This document shows positions 1-8,248 of a DNA stretch of 64,000 nucleotides, one piece after another. Within the stretch, counting starts at the first letter, position 1, and every line of letters starts with the position of its first letter. The stretch is from an uncultured Microbacterium sp. (GTDB taxonomy: Bacteria > Actinomycetota > Actinomycetes > Actinomycetales > Microbacteriaceae): NCBI RefSeq assembly GCF_945952435.1, contig NZ_CAMFHZ010000005.1, forward strand, positions 98,364-162,363, in the 5' to 3' direction. Both the position numbers and the translations under genes were made by a program. Below the pieces are notes generated by a model that was not told the origin of the DNA, ran no database searches, and saw only the letters and a program-made list of their open reading frames with translations.

Positions 1-559
1 CGAGGGCGATCACGGCGACGTCCGCGCTCGAGCCGCGAGCGATCATGGACAGGAGCGACGACTTGCCCACGCCCGATCCGGCGAACAGGCCGAGGCGCTG
101 ACCGATGCCGACCGGCGTCATCGTGTCGAGGGCGCGCACGCCGGTCCCGAGCTGACGGTCGATCCGGCGACGGTCGAGCACGCCAGGGGGCTGGTTGCCG
201 AGCGGCACGGCGACGCTGCCGGCCAGCGCACCACGCCCGTCGATCGGGCGTCCCTGGGCATCGAGGACCCGCCCGAGCAGCGCGGAACCCGTCGGTACGA
301 GCAGGGGGGCGCCCGCATGCCGCACGCGCGCTCGGGCCGTGATCCCGTCGACGGGTCCGAGCGGCATGCACCGCGCGGTCCCTCCGTCGACGGCGACGAT
401 CTCCGCGTCCACCGTGCGCTCGGCGACGTCGATCCTCACCCGGTCGCCGATCGCGCCCGCGATCCCGCGCACGTCCACGCCCAGACCGCGCACGGTCTGC
501 ACGGTTCCGGATCGCTCGGGACGGGCCGCCTGCACGACGTGCTCCCAGGTGGCGCTCAT
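1..559 (-). CDS. fliI: FliI, flagellar export ATPase (N-terminal part)
   Basis: Partial gene: the first 186 or so residues are visible and the rest lies beyond the left edge. FliI is the F1-ATPase-like hexameric ATPase that energises the flagellar type III export gate. The N-terminal barrel region is followed by a P-loop, GLFAGSGVGKSS, at about residues 157-168, preceded by the typical TMTPVGIGQRLGLF segment. The ATG overlaps the fliH stop in an ATGA, so translation is probably coupled. It is the last visible gene of the minus-strand flagellar operon. The identification rests on the P-loop context and on its position after fliH. Confidence 0.93.
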   Translation of the reverse strand, partial: MSATWEHVVQAARPERSGTVQTVRGLGVDVRGIAGAIGDRVRIDVAERTVDAEIVAVDGGTARCMPLGPVDGITARARVRHAGAPLLVPTGSALLGRVLDAQGRPIDGRGALAGSVAVPLGNQPPGVLDRRRIDRQLGTGVRALDTMTPVGIGQRLGLFAGSGVGKSSLLSMIARGSSADVAVIAL

Positions 560-1206
560 CCGACCTCCTCCCCGATCTCGGATGCGCCCTCGCGATGTGC
601 GGCCGTCGCGCGCGCGAGTGCGGCGCCGACCCGGGCATCGACCGCCCCGTCCTCCAGGTCGACGACCGCGCCGCCCGGGTCCACGTCCGCGGCGACGACG
701 ATCTCGACGCCGTCGAGCAGCGCGGTCGCCGAGGGGTCCGCGGCCAGGACGGCCGCATCCCGTGCGCTGAAACCCACCCTCACCCAGCTCCGCACGGGCT
801 GCTCCGCGACCGCACGGCGCAGGGCGTGCGCGGCGGAGCGCGCGGGGTCGGAGAGCTCCGCGTCGAGGATCACGGTGGCGAGGGACAGCGCGAGCTCTTC
901 GATCCGTTCGGTGCTCTGCCCGGCGAGCGCCTCCGTCCGCGCCTGGAGCGCGACGACGGCCGTGCGCAGGGCGGACGCCGCGGACGCGTTCTCGGCGTCG
1001 GCCCGGTCCTGGCGTTCCTGGAACGCCTCCTCGTCGCGACGCCGCAGCCGCTCCGCCTCCTGCGCCGCCTCGGCGCGGCCCGCCGCGTACCCCTCGGCGT
1101 ACCCGCGCGTGCGCGCACGCGCCGACTCGGCCCCGAGGTCGACCGGGACCTCACCCACCCGGGGCGGCACGAACGGAGTGAAAGGCGCGGAGGCGGTCAT
1201 GGTCAC
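556..1206 (-). CDS. fliH: FliH, flagellar export ATPase regulator
   Basis: A 216-residue protein in the place of FliH, the peripheral stalk-like partner and inhibitor of FliI. It has a Pro-rich start, a long Ala/Glu/Arg-rich helical stretch (about residues 45-110, probable coiled coil), then a segment resembling the FliH/V-ATPase E domain with LSLATVILDAELS. FliH sequences are poorly conserved, so position between fliG and fliI matters as much as similarity. The chosen GTG start overlaps the fliG stop as GTGA; an ATG two codons downstream (1200) is the alternative. The 3' end overlaps fliI by 4 nt. Confidence 0.85.
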   Translation of the reverse strand: MTMTASAPFTPFVPPRVGEVPVDLGAESARARTRGYAEGYAAGRAEAAQEAERLRRRDEEAFQERQDRADAENASAASALRTAVVALQARTEALAGQSTERIEELALSLATVILDAELSDPARSAAHALRRAVAEQPVRSWVRVGFSARDAAVLAADPSATALLDGVEIVVAADVDPGGAVVDLEDGAVDARVGAALARATAAHREGASEIGEEVG

Positions 1207-2258
1207 TCGACGATCTCGTCGTCCTCGCGCGAGATCGTGATCTCCTCCGCGGCCTCGAGCTCGCGGATCACGCGCACGATCTCGGCGCGCGCCTCGTCGA
1301 CCTGACGCACGCGCACCGGGCCGAGCACCTTCGCCTCCTCTGCGAGGCTCTCCCTGTTGCGCTCGGTCATGTTGCGGCTGATCACCTCGGCGATCTGCTC
1401 GTCCGCGCCCTTGAGCGCGAGCGCGAGCATGCGCAGATCCAGTCCGCGCAGCACGCGCTGGGCGTCGCGGTCCTCGAGGCGGGCGATGTCGGCGAACGTG
1501 ACCATGCGGCTGCGGATGTCCTCGGCCAGGGCGAGATCGCGTCCTTCCAGGCTCGCGAGCAGCGCCTTCTCCAGGGCGGTGTCGGAGCGGTTGATAATCT
1601 CCACGAGCGGCTGGACTCCGCCGATCGCGTCGTGCGCGTCGCGCATCGCGAAGACCCCGGTCCGCGAGCGCAGCGACTCGGCCACGATCGAGATCGCCTC
1701 CTGGGTCGCGACGCCCATGGTCGCGATCGCCTGGGCGACGTCGGTGCGCAGCGGGTCCGGCAGAGCCGCCAGAACCGCCGCGGCGCTGTCCGCGCGGAGG
1801 TTGGCCAGCACGACCGCGACCGTGGTCGGCAGCTCGCCGTCGAGGATCGTCGCGAGCTGGGCCGGGTCCGCGGCGTTCAGGAAGTCGAAGGACACGGCGC
1901 CCTGGGACATGACGCGCCCGACCATGCCGACCGCCTTCTCCCGGCCGAACGCGGTCTCCAGCAGCCCCGTCGCGAGCTCCTCGCCGCCCCGCGAAGGCAC
2001 CGCGGCGCCCGAGGCGATGCGGCGGAACTCGCCCAACGCGCGCGCGGTGGCGCCGACGTCCACCCCGCCCAGCTGCGTCAGCTCCGCGGCGAGCAGTTCG
2101 GCTCTGGCCTCGCCGAGGTGGCGCAGGACCTCGGCGCTCGCCGCCCGATCCATGTTGAGCAGCACGATGGCGGCCTTGCGCAGTCCGCTCATCGGCGTGT
2201 CGGGAATCACCGGCGCGGCCTCCGCGACCTCGGTCGACGGCGTGACGACCGTGCTCAT
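1203..2258 (-). CDS. fliG: FliG, flagellar motor switch protein
   Basis: A 351-residue FliG, the rotor protein that joins the MS ring to the C ring and carries the torque-generating C-terminal domain. The N-terminal part has the usual LRKAAIVLLNMD start after a leader of about 25 residues. The middle domain contains ATILDGELPTTVAVVLANL, and the C-terminal domain contains SRMVTFADIARLEDRDAQ, corresponding to the charged stator-facing helix region. The start ATG overlaps the fliF stop (ATGA), and the stop overlaps the fliH GTG. An upstream extension of the open frame into fliF is a shadow and was ignored. Confidence 0.95.
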   Translation of the reverse strand: MSTVVTPSTEVAEAAPVIPDTPMSGLRKAAIVLLNMDRAASAEVLRHLGEARAELLAAELTQLGGVDVGATARALGEFRRIASGAAVPSRGGEELATGLLETAFGREKAVGMVGRVMSQGAVSFDFLNAADPAQLATILDGELPTTVAVVLANLRADSAAAVLAALPDPLRTDVAQAIATMGVATQEAISIVAESLRSRTGVFAMRDAHDAIGGVQPLVEIINRSDTALEKALLASLEGRDLALAEDIRSRMVTFADIARLEDRDAQRVLRGLDLRMLALALKGADEQIAEVISRNMTERNRESLAEEAKVLGPVRVRQVDEARAEIVRVIRELEAAEEITISREDDEIVE

Positions 2259-3892
2259 GCGGAGGCCTCGTCCATCAGGTTCGCGAGCGCGAGCGCGGCC
2301 GACTCCGGGTGGCTGCGCACGATCTCGTCGATCTCGCGGCGGCGACGCTCCACGAGGATCTGATCCGCCTCCGGCTCCTCCTCGAGGTCGAGGACCGCCG
2401 TGGGCAGTTCGTGCGCCGGATCGGCGAACGGCAGGGCGATCGGGTCGGACAGCGAGCGCAGCGCCTGCAGCTTCTGCGCCTCCGACTCCGACATCGTCTC
2501 GAGCATCGCGATCGGTCCGGAGTCCTCCATGCCCCTCCGACGCTGCCTGCTGCGGAAGGCGAGGAACGCGACGAGGATGATCGCGGCGAGAACGATGGCC
2601 GCGGCGATGATCATCGTGCGCAGCAGATCGCCCTGCGCCTGGTCCTGCTTCTCCTTCTCGGCCGCGTCGAGCGCCGCCGTGGCACCCGCCGCGCCGGTCT
2701 TGCTGAACGGCACGAACTCCACCGTCACGGTGTCGCCGCGTTTCGTGTCGATGCCCGCGGCGGTGGCGACGAGGGAACGGATCTGATCCGCCGAGACGCC
2801 GGTCACGGCGTCCTGGTTGAGCGCGACGCTCACCGTCTGACGGGTGACCTCGCCCGCGGGCGTCACGGTCTTCTCGGTCGTCTTGTTGACCGGGTTGTCC
2901 TTGGTGGTCTCCTCGAGCTTGTAGCCGCCACTGCCTGCGGCACCGCTCGGGACCGCGATGTTGTCCGGGCCGAGCACGCCGCTGCTGCCGCCCTTGCCGT
3001 CCGCGTAGGTCTCGGTCTTGCTCGTCTCCGCGCCCGTCGGCGATCCGGTGGGAACCGTGTAGGTCTCGTCCATCTTCTCCGAGGTCGAGTTCGCGACGTC
3101 CGCGGCGACGGTGACGGTCGCGTTGCCCGCGCCGACGATGGTCTCCAGCATGCTGCCGACTGCAGAGGACACCTTCGCCTCGTACTCGCTCGCCTGCTTC
3201 GCTCCCCCGCCCGTGAGTCCCGTCCCCGCGGCGGAGAGCACCTTGCCGTTCTGGTCCGTGACCGTCACGTCCTCCGGCCGCATGCCGGAGACGGCCGCGC
3301 TCGTGAGGTGCACGATCGCCTCGACCTGTCCGTCGCTGAGGGTCGCACCGTTGCGGGTCTTCACGAACACCGATGCGGTCGGGTTCTGCTTCTCCGAGAC
3401 GAAGACGCTCTCCTTCGGGATCGCGAGCTGCACCGACGACGCGGTGATCCCGTTCATCGCGCCGATCGTGTTGGCGAGCTCCCCCTCGATCGCGCGCTTG
3501 TACGTGACCGACTGCTGGAACTCGCTCGCGGTGACGCCCATCTTGTCCAGCAGGGTGTATCCCTTGCTCGTGTCGCTGGGCAGCCCGGCGGACGCGGCCG
3601 CCAGGCGCTGCGCGTAGACCTTGTCGTCGGGAACGAGGATCGTCGCGCCGCCGTCCGTGAGCTCGTACGCGACGCCGGCCGACTTCAGCTGCTCGACCAC
3701 CGCCGAGGCGTCCGCGGCGCTCAGCCCGGTGAACAGGGGGCTCATCTGCGGGCGCGCGAGCCAGGATCCGAGGGCGATCGCCCCGAGCACGAGCAGCGCA
3801 ACGCCGATCACGGCGATGGTGCGCTGGGCGATCGAGAAGCGCGAGACGAGGAGCTTGGCCCGATCCACATAGCCGGCGAGGAAGGTCGGCAT
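2255..3892 (-). CDS. fliF: FliF, flagellar MS-ring protein
   Basis: A 545-residue FliF, which forms the membrane-embedded MS ring on which the rotor and export gate are built. There is an N-terminal transmembrane helix at about residues 24-44, followed by YscJ/FliF ring-building domains (for example LFTGLSAADASAVVEQLKS). A long periplasmic region includes a Gly/Ser/Thr-rich linker, and a second transmembrane helix lies near residue 430 (TMIIAAAIVLAAIILVAFLAF). The cytoplasmic tail would bind FliG, encoded immediately downstream with a 4-nt overlap. It is separated from fliE by 2 nt. Confidence 0.96.
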   Translation of the reverse strand: MPTFLAGYVDRAKLLVSRFSIAQRTIAVIGVALLVLGAIALGSWLARPQMSPLFTGLSAADASAVVEQLKSAGVAYELTDGGATILVPDDKVYAQRLAAASAGLPSDTSKGYTLLDKMGVTASEFQQSVTYKRAIEGELANTIGAMNGITASSVQLAIPKESVFVSEKQNPTASVFVKTRNGATLSDGQVEAIVHLTSAAVSGMRPEDVTVTDQNGKVLSAAGTGLTGGGAKQASEYEAKVSSAVGSMLETIVGAGNATVTVAADVANSTSEKMDETYTVPTGSPTGAETSKTETYADGKGGSSGVLGPDNIAVPSGAAGSGGYKLEETTKDNPVNKTTEKTVTPAGEVTRQTVSVALNQDAVTGVSADQIRSLVATAAGIDTKRGDTVTVEFVPFSKTGAAGATAALDAAEKEKQDQAQGDLLRTMIIAAAIVLAAIILVAFLAFRSRQRRRGMEDSGPIAMLETMSESEAQKLQALRSLSDPIALPFADPAHELPTAVLDLEEEPEADQILVERRRREIDEIVRSHPESAALALANLMDEASA

Positions 3893-3894
3893 GC

Positions 3895-4209
3895 TCAGGC
3901 CTGCATCCGCATGATGTCGTTGAACGCGGCGACGCCCCTGTCGCGGACCGCGACGACCACGTCGAGCGTGACCGCGGCACGCGCCGCCGCGATGGTCGCC
4001 TGATGGATGTCCTGCAGGTCGCCCGTGACGGCGCGCACGGCGAGGTCGTTGGACGTCGACTGCAGCTGCTGCAGCCCGTCGACGGCACCGGTGAGCGCGT
4101 TCGCGAACGAACCGGATCCGGTGTCCTGCGCGCGCGCAGGGTCCTCGAAGCTCAGCGGCGCGAGCGGGGCGACACCCGCGGCCGACACGCCGGAGACGGG
4201 GGCGGTCAT
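3895..4209 (-). CDS. fliE: FliE, hook-basal body junction protein
   Basis: A 104-residue FliE, the small protein that connects the MS ring to the rod. The N-terminal third is low in conservation. The C-terminal half carries the helical FliE region (LQQLQSTSNDLAVRAVTGDL, then IHQATIAAARAAVTLDVVVAVRD) and ends with FNDIMRMQA. Length and order (flgB, flgC, fliE, fliF) are canonical. The start ATG overlaps the flgC stop by 4 nt. Confidence 0.93.
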   Translation of the reverse strand: MTAPVSGVSAAGVAPLAPLSFEDPARAQDTGSGSFANALTGAVDGLQQLQSTSNDLAVRAVTGDLQDIHQATIAAARAAVTLDVVVAVRDRGVAAFNDIMRMQA

Positions 4210-4601
4210 GCGCCGCGGCCGATCTGCAGCGCCGACTCGTAGAGCGTCTTGGCCCGGTCGACGACGGCCGCGTTGGCCTGGTAGCCGCGCTGCGCCAGGA
4301 TCAGCATGCTCATCTGGTCCCCGAGGTCGACGTTCGGGTACTGCACGTACCCCTTCGCGTCGGCGTAGGGGTGGCTCGGGTCGTAGACGCGCTTGCCCTC
4401 GGCCTGGGACTCCTCGACACCGTCCACGTACACACCGGGGCTGTCCACGCCCTCACGCACGACGACGAACTTCTCCCGGTAGGGGGCCTGACCGGCGGGC
4501 GTCGCCGTGTTGACGTTGGCGATGTTGTCGCTGAGGGCGTCGAGCCACTTGCGGTGCGTGTCCAGACCGGTGCCGGCGACCCCGATCGCGTCGAAAGTCA
4601 T
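4206..4601 (-). CDS. flgC: FlgC, proximal rod protein
   Basis: A 131-residue FlgC, one of the proximal rod subunits of the flagellar axis. It starts with MTFDAIGVAGTGLDTHRKWL and has the rod-family motif LSDNIANVNTAT. It ends with the helical segment QMSMLILAQRGYQANAAVVD that is typical of rod and hook proteins. ATG at 4601 was chosen because it gives the family N-terminus and an ATGA overlap with flgB; the open frame upstream of it is a shadow. Confidence 0.95.
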   Translation of the reverse strand: MTFDAIGVAGTGLDTHRKWLDALSDNIANVNTATPAGQAPYREKFVVVREGVDSPGVYVDGVEESQAEGKRVYDPSHPYADAKGYVQYPNVDLGDQMSMLILAQRGYQANAAVVDRAKTLYESALQIGRGA

Positions 4602-4945
4602 GCCGAGGCCTGCCCGATCGCCTTGGTCACGGCCGCGCTCTGCGCACCGAGCGCCTGCGAGGCGAACTGATAGCGCAGCACGGTGTCGATGTTCGACAGC
4701 GTCTCGGTGTCCAGGTTGACGTTGTTGCCGTTCAGCCGCGTGGGCTCCAGCGAGCGCGCGGTCTCGGCCGTGACGGCGCCGCTGCCGTCGGCCACCGCAT
4801 CGCGCAGCCGATCCTCGAACGACACCCGCTGCGCGTGATAGCCCGGCGTGTTGATGTTGGCGATGTTGTCGGCGATCGCGCGCTGTCGCAGGGACAGGCC
4901 ATCGAGCGCGCTGGACAACGCGGTCGCGGTGACGGATTCGAGCAC
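4598..4945 (-). CDS. flgB: FlgB, proximal rod protein
   Basis: A 115-residue FlgB, a proximal rod subunit exported by the flagellar type III system. The rod-family motif ADNIANINTPGYHAQRVSFE begins near residue 27, and the C-terminal helix ends in AAVTKAIGQASA. It uses a GTG start with GGAG seven bases upstream on the minus strand. The 127 bases between it and the fliT-position gene hold no clear promoter or terminator. Confidence 0.93.
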   Translation of the reverse strand: MLESVTATALSSALDGLSLRQRAIADNIANINTPGYHAQRVSFEDRLRDAVADGSGAVTAETARSLEPTRLNGNNVNLDTETLSNIDTVLRYQFASQALGAQSAAVTKAIGQASA

Positions 4946-5072
4946 GGCGGCACTCCGGACGTGAGGGGCGAGGCCGATCCGTGGCCACTCGTCGAGCGAT
5001 CCCTGCTCTGGGCCGACTATCGCGACGCGATCCGCGGCGCGTAACCAGAATGCGTTCCGGGATTCTCCGGAG

Positions 5073-5366
5073 TCAGCCCTCGATGTCCAGGAAGGCCGGC
5101 GAACCCGCCCCGGGATCCGGTACCCGGCGGAGAGCGGCGAGCTCGCGCGCGACGTTCGCCCGCGAGACCCGCAGACCGTCGATCAGCATCTGCTGCCGGG
5201 CCAGCGTCGCGCGAGCCCTGTCGAGGACTTCCGTGGGCGGAGGCCCTGGCGGGGGGACGAACTCCTCCACGAGCAGCTGTTCCTCGGCCGCGTCGATCGC
5301 CCGCTCGAACCCGTCCAGCAACGCGATCCAGGCGGCAAGATTGTCGGATCCGCCGGGATCAGCCAA
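5073..5366 (-). CDS. Small protein in the fliT position (putative flagellar chaperone)
   Basis: About 97 residues, mostly helical and acidic (LAAWIALLDGFERAIDAAEE), followed by a Pro-rich patch and a second helix (VLDRARATLARQQMLIDGL). I do not recognise it by sequence. Its position directly after fliS, where many bacteria keep the FliD chaperone FliT, suggests a flagellar chaperone. The start is uncertain: a TTG at 5366 overlapping the fliS stop gives a sensible N-terminus, while the longer frame back to 5411 would run through the fliS tail. Convincing Shine-Dalgarno support is lacking, so coupling to fliS is likely. Confidence 0.55.
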   Translation of the reverse strand: MADPGGSDNLAAWIALLDGFERAIDAAEEQLLVEEFVPPPGPPPTEVLDRARATLARQQMLIDGLRVSRANVARELAALRRVPDPGAGSPAFLDIEG

Positions 5367-5769
5367 CGGCGCGCACCGCCGCGGGTGCCGTCGCCACGGC
5401 CTCCGCCGCACCGTGCCAGGCGTCCCGCAGCGGCGCGACGATCGCCCGGCACTCGGCCGTGACCGTGACGTCCCGCGCGACGTTGGCCACCACGAGCCTC
5501 CCGTGCAGGTAGGTGTAGAGCGCGCGGAGATCGTCGGAGCCGTCCCAGGCGTCGGTGAGCGAGGCGTTGAGCTCGGTCACGATCTGCTGCGCGTGCAGAA
5601 GGTGATCCCCCGCCGCGCGTGCATCGCCGTTGTCCTGCGCGGCGATCGCCCGGTCCACGTCGACGAGGAGTCGGTCGAAGAGCAGCGTGACGAGGCGCTC
5701 CGGCGAGGCAGAGGCGACCTGCTGCTCGAGGTACTGCATCCGCGCGCGCTGCAGGGACGTGGTGGACAT
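5359..5769 (-). CDS. fliS: FliS, flagellin export chaperone
   Basis: A 136-residue FliS, the cytoplasmic chaperone that keeps flagellin monomeric before export. It shows the expected four-helix pattern: residues around ASPERLVTLLFDRLLVDVDRA, then HLLHAQQIVTELNASLTD, then LRALYTYLHGRLVVANV. It starts at ATG 5769 with GAGGAG upstream. It lies between fliD and the fliT-position gene, the usual neighbours. Confidence 0.93.
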   Translation of the reverse strand: MSTTSLQRARMQYLEQQVASASPERLVTLLFDRLLVDVDRAIAAQDNGDARAAGDHLLHAQQIVTELNASLTDAWDGSDDLRALYTYLHGRLVVANVARDVTVTAECRAIVAPLRDAWHGAAEAVATAPAAVRAVG

Positions 5770-5801
5770 CGGGTGCTCCTCGCGGTTCGGGTTCGGAGGG
5801 A

Positions 5802-7175
5802 TCAGGAGGACGGGGACGACTTCGTCTGCGGGAGTGAGCCCAGCTGCCCGCTGAGCCAGGACGACTGCGACTGCAGCGCGGAGAGCTGGGTCTCGAGCGT
5901 CGCGTACGTCCGCTCCAGGGTCGCCCTGCGCTGCGCGAGTCGGATGTCCCAGGCGTCCGACTGGTCCTGGAGGGATTTGACCTCCGACTGCTGGCCCGTG
6001 ATCCGGCGGGTGAGCAGTCCGTCGTACTTGTCGGAGTACGTGCCTGCCGCAGACTCGACGCGGGCCGAGATCGCCGAGAACATCGCCTGGGTGCGCTCGG
6101 GATCGGCCGCCATCGCGGTGGCGAACCTGTCCGCGTCGAAGCTGAGCGCGCCGTACTGGTCGATCGAGATACCGATCGTCGACGGCGAGACGCCGTCCAC
6201 GGGGGACTGCACCGCGCTCGCGAGCGCTCCGCGCAGGGCGCGCACCGTGCTGTCGCCGGTGAACACGCCCAGCGTGGTGTCCTTGCCGGGCGCCCCGATC
6301 GTCGCCTTGGAGCCGTTGTCGATCCGGGTGAGCAGCGCGGAGACCTGCTTCACGAACGTCTCCGCCGTCGTCGACTGCGCCTTCGTGTCGGGCGAGACGG
6401 CCACGGTCACCGGATCGGAGGTCGTCTTGACGGCGGTGACCGTGATCCCCTCGCCCACGGTGAACGAGCCGTCGGCGCTGGTCAGGCTCTGCTCCGCCGC
6501 TGTGCCGGCGAACAGCCGGATGCGGGCATCGGAGCCGGCCGTCACGATCGCCGCGCCCTGCTCCGTCGTGATGTCGACGGACGTGCCGGTGGCCACATCG
6601 GCCGCCGTGCCACGCTGCAAGGAGAACGTGTTCGCGGCCCCCGTCGCCGTCGCGGTCAGCTGCAGCCGTGAGAGCGGCGTTCCGTCGGCCGCGGTTCCCG
6701 CAGGGACCACGCTCGCGGTCACGCCGGCCTTCGCCGCGTTGATGTTCTTCGCGAGCTCGGCGGCGCTCGCGGCCCCGGCGGGGATCTCCGTGGTCTTGCC
6801 GTCCGCGCCCACGACGGTGAACGGCCCGCTCCACGTCGTCGCCCCGCCCGCCGCAGTGACCACCGAGTGAGCGCGGGCGATCGCGTCCACGACCACACCG
6901 GTACTGAAGCGAGAGGCCGACGCGCCGACGACGACCTTGACCGCGTCCGAGGACGCGGTCGCCGTGAAGGCGCCCAGCGAATGCGGGTCCTTCGCCGTCT
7001 TCGCCTTGGCCACCAGATCCTGCAGCGATGCGTTGAGCGACTGCAGGTTGGTGATGACCGACGTGCGGTCGGTGATCTTCGCGGTGATCTGGTTCTTCGG
7101 GATCGCCGCGACGTCCATCAGGGAGTTGATGATCTTGGTCGTGTCGAGACCGGAGACCAGCCCGTCGATGTTCAT
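5802..7175 (-). CDS. fliD: FliD, flagellar filament cap (hook-associated protein 2)
   Basis: A 457-residue FliD, the pentameric cap under which flagellin polymerises. The N-terminal domain starts MNIDGLVSGLDTTKIINSLM. The FliD C-terminal domain is in the last 200 residues (DSTVRALRGALASAVQSP, GISIDQYGALSFD). The protein ends with a helical segment (YATLETQLSALQSQSSWLSG) common in FliD. AGAAGG lies upstream of the ATG. A strong hairpin separates it from the flagellin gene, so it may be expressed separately or by read-through. Confidence 0.94.
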   Translation of the reverse strand: MNIDGLVSGLDTTKIINSLMDVAAIPKNQITAKITDRTSVITNLQSLNASLQDLVAKAKTAKDPHSLGAFTATASSDAVKVVVGASASRFSTGVVVDAIARAHSVVTAAGGATTWSGPFTVVGADGKTTEIPAGAASAAELAKNINAAKAGVTASVVPAGTAADGTPLSRLQLTATATGAANTFSLQRGTAADVATGTSVDITTEQGAAIVTAGSDARIRLFAGTAAEQSLTSADGSFTVGEGITVTAVKTTSDPVTVAVSPDTKAQSTTAETFVKQVSALLTRIDNGSKATIGAPGKDTTLGVFTGDSTVRALRGALASAVQSPVDGVSPSTIGISIDQYGALSFDADRFATAMAADPERTQAMFSAISARVESAAGTYSDKYDGLLTRRITGQQSEVKSLQDQSDAWDIRLAQRRATLERTYATLETQLSALQSQSSWLSGQLGSLPQTKSSPSS

Positions 7176-7215
7176 CCGCGGAAGCCTTCTGTGCGTTACG
7201 GGAGATGGTGTGCGG

Positions 7216-7256
7216 CACGGGCCTGGACGGGGTGCACGACCCCGCCCAGGCCCGTG
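7216..7256 (-). terminator. Hairpin terminator after the flagellin gene
   Basis: An 11-bp perfect stem (CACGGGCCTGG with CCAGGCCCGTG), one A/C mismatch, then a further 6-bp stem around a 5-nt loop. It sits 24 bases past the flagellin stop and upstream of fliD. There is no U-tract, which is common in high-GC actinobacteria. It probably limits read-through from abundant flagellin mRNA. Confidence 0.75.
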
Positions 7257-7280
7257 GGATGCGCCTCAGGCGCGGGCGGA

Positions 7281-8129
7281 TCAGCGCAGGAGCTGGAGGA
7301 CGCCCTGGCCCGACTGGTTGGCCTGCGCGAGCATGGCGGTGCCGGCCTGCTGCAGGATGTTCGAGGCGGTGTACTTGACCATCTCGGACGCCATGTCGGT
7401 GTCGCGGATGCGGCTGTTCGCGGCCGACAGGTTCTCCGCCGAGACGTTCAGGCTGTTCACGGCCGACTCGAAGCGGTTCTGCGCGGCACCGAGACCGGCG
7501 CGCTGCGACGAGACGTTCTTGATCGCGGCGTCGATCGCCGTGATCGTCGCCTGCGCCGTGGTGTTGCTGGTCACGTCGAAGCCCGCACCGACAGCCACGC
7601 CGTCCGCCGAGGCGAGCGTGCCGACGGCCGTCGGGACGTCCGCCAGCGCGACGTCGATCTTGTCGTTCGCCGTCGCGCCCGAGCCCACCTGGAACGTCAG
7701 CGCCGTGCCGCCCTTGAGCAGGTCGATGCCGTTGAAGTTCGTCGACTGCGAGACGCGGTACAGCTCCTTGCTGAGCTCACCGGCCTCCTTGGCGATGGCG
7801 GTGCGGGAGTCGGCGTTGTTCGCGTCGCTTCCGCCCTGCACCGCGAGGTCGCGCATGCGCTGCAGGATGGAGTGCACCTCGGTCAGGGCGCCTTCCGCGG
7901 TCTGGATGACCGAGATGCCGTCCTGGGCGTTGCGCGCCGCGACGTTGAGGCCGTTCACCTGGGACTTGAGTCCCTCGGAGATGGCGAGCCCTGCGGCGTC
8001 GTCGGCGGCGCGGTTGATGCGCAGGCCGCTGGACAGCTTCTCCAGCGACTTGGAGCCCTGCAGCTGGTTGTGAGCCAGGTTGCGGTACGCGTTGAGGGCG
8101 CCGATGTTGGTTGCGATCTGAAGACCCAT
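7281..8129 (-). CDS. fliC: Flagellin
   Basis: A 282-residue flagellin. The conserved D0/D1 N-terminus (MGLQIATNIGALNAYRN, then LEKLSSGLRINRAADDAAGL) and C-terminus (LSAANSRIRDTDMASEM, ending with VLQLLR) flank a short variable middle, so large D2/D3 outer domains are absent. Two ATGs are in frame; 8129 is chosen because GGAGG lies 6 bases upstream of it, whereas it abuts the first (8135). The protein would be exported by the flagellar apparatus encoded downstream, with FliS as chaperone and FliD as cap. Confidence 0.96.
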   Translation of the reverse strand: MGLQIATNIGALNAYRNLAHNQLQGSKSLEKLSSGLRINRAADDAAGLAISEGLKSQVNGLNVAARNAQDGISVIQTAEGALTEVHSILQRMRDLAVQGGSDANNADSRTAIAKEAGELSKELYRVSQSTNFNGIDLLKGGTALTFQVGSGATANDKIDVALADVPTAVGTLASADGVAVGAGFDVTSNTTAQATITAIDAAIKNVSSQRAGLGAAQNRFESAVNSLNVSAENLSAANSRIRDTDMASEMVKYTASNILQQAGTAMLAQANQSGQGVLQLLR

Positions 8130-8248
8130 GTTCATCCTCCGTGGTTGGGGGTCGGAAGCGGGTCCGTCCGTGGTCCCGCACTCCCGACATTCGCGACGGC
8201 GGCGGGACCGGGTAACCACCGCAGGGAAAGATTCCCGGCGAACGTCTC
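8130..8248. other. Intergenic region between sigma factor and flagellin, with inverted repeat
   Basis: Holds an 8-bp inverted repeat (8172-8179 GGTCCCGC with 8202-8209 GCGGGACC, 22-base loop) that could be the sigma-factor terminator or structure in the flagellin leader. I looked for a flagellar sigma-28-type promoter (TAAA...GCCGATAA) upstream of flagellin and did not see one. Confidence 0.4.

Noticed and set aside
1203..4088. 961-codon frame spanning fliG and fliF
   Set aside because: Only the fliG part (1203-2258) is real in this frame; upstream it is antisense-like low-complexity sequence over fliF.
8130..8248. Sigma-28 promoter before flagellin
   Set aside because: No TAAA...GCCGATAA-like pair at proper spacing was found, so none is reported.
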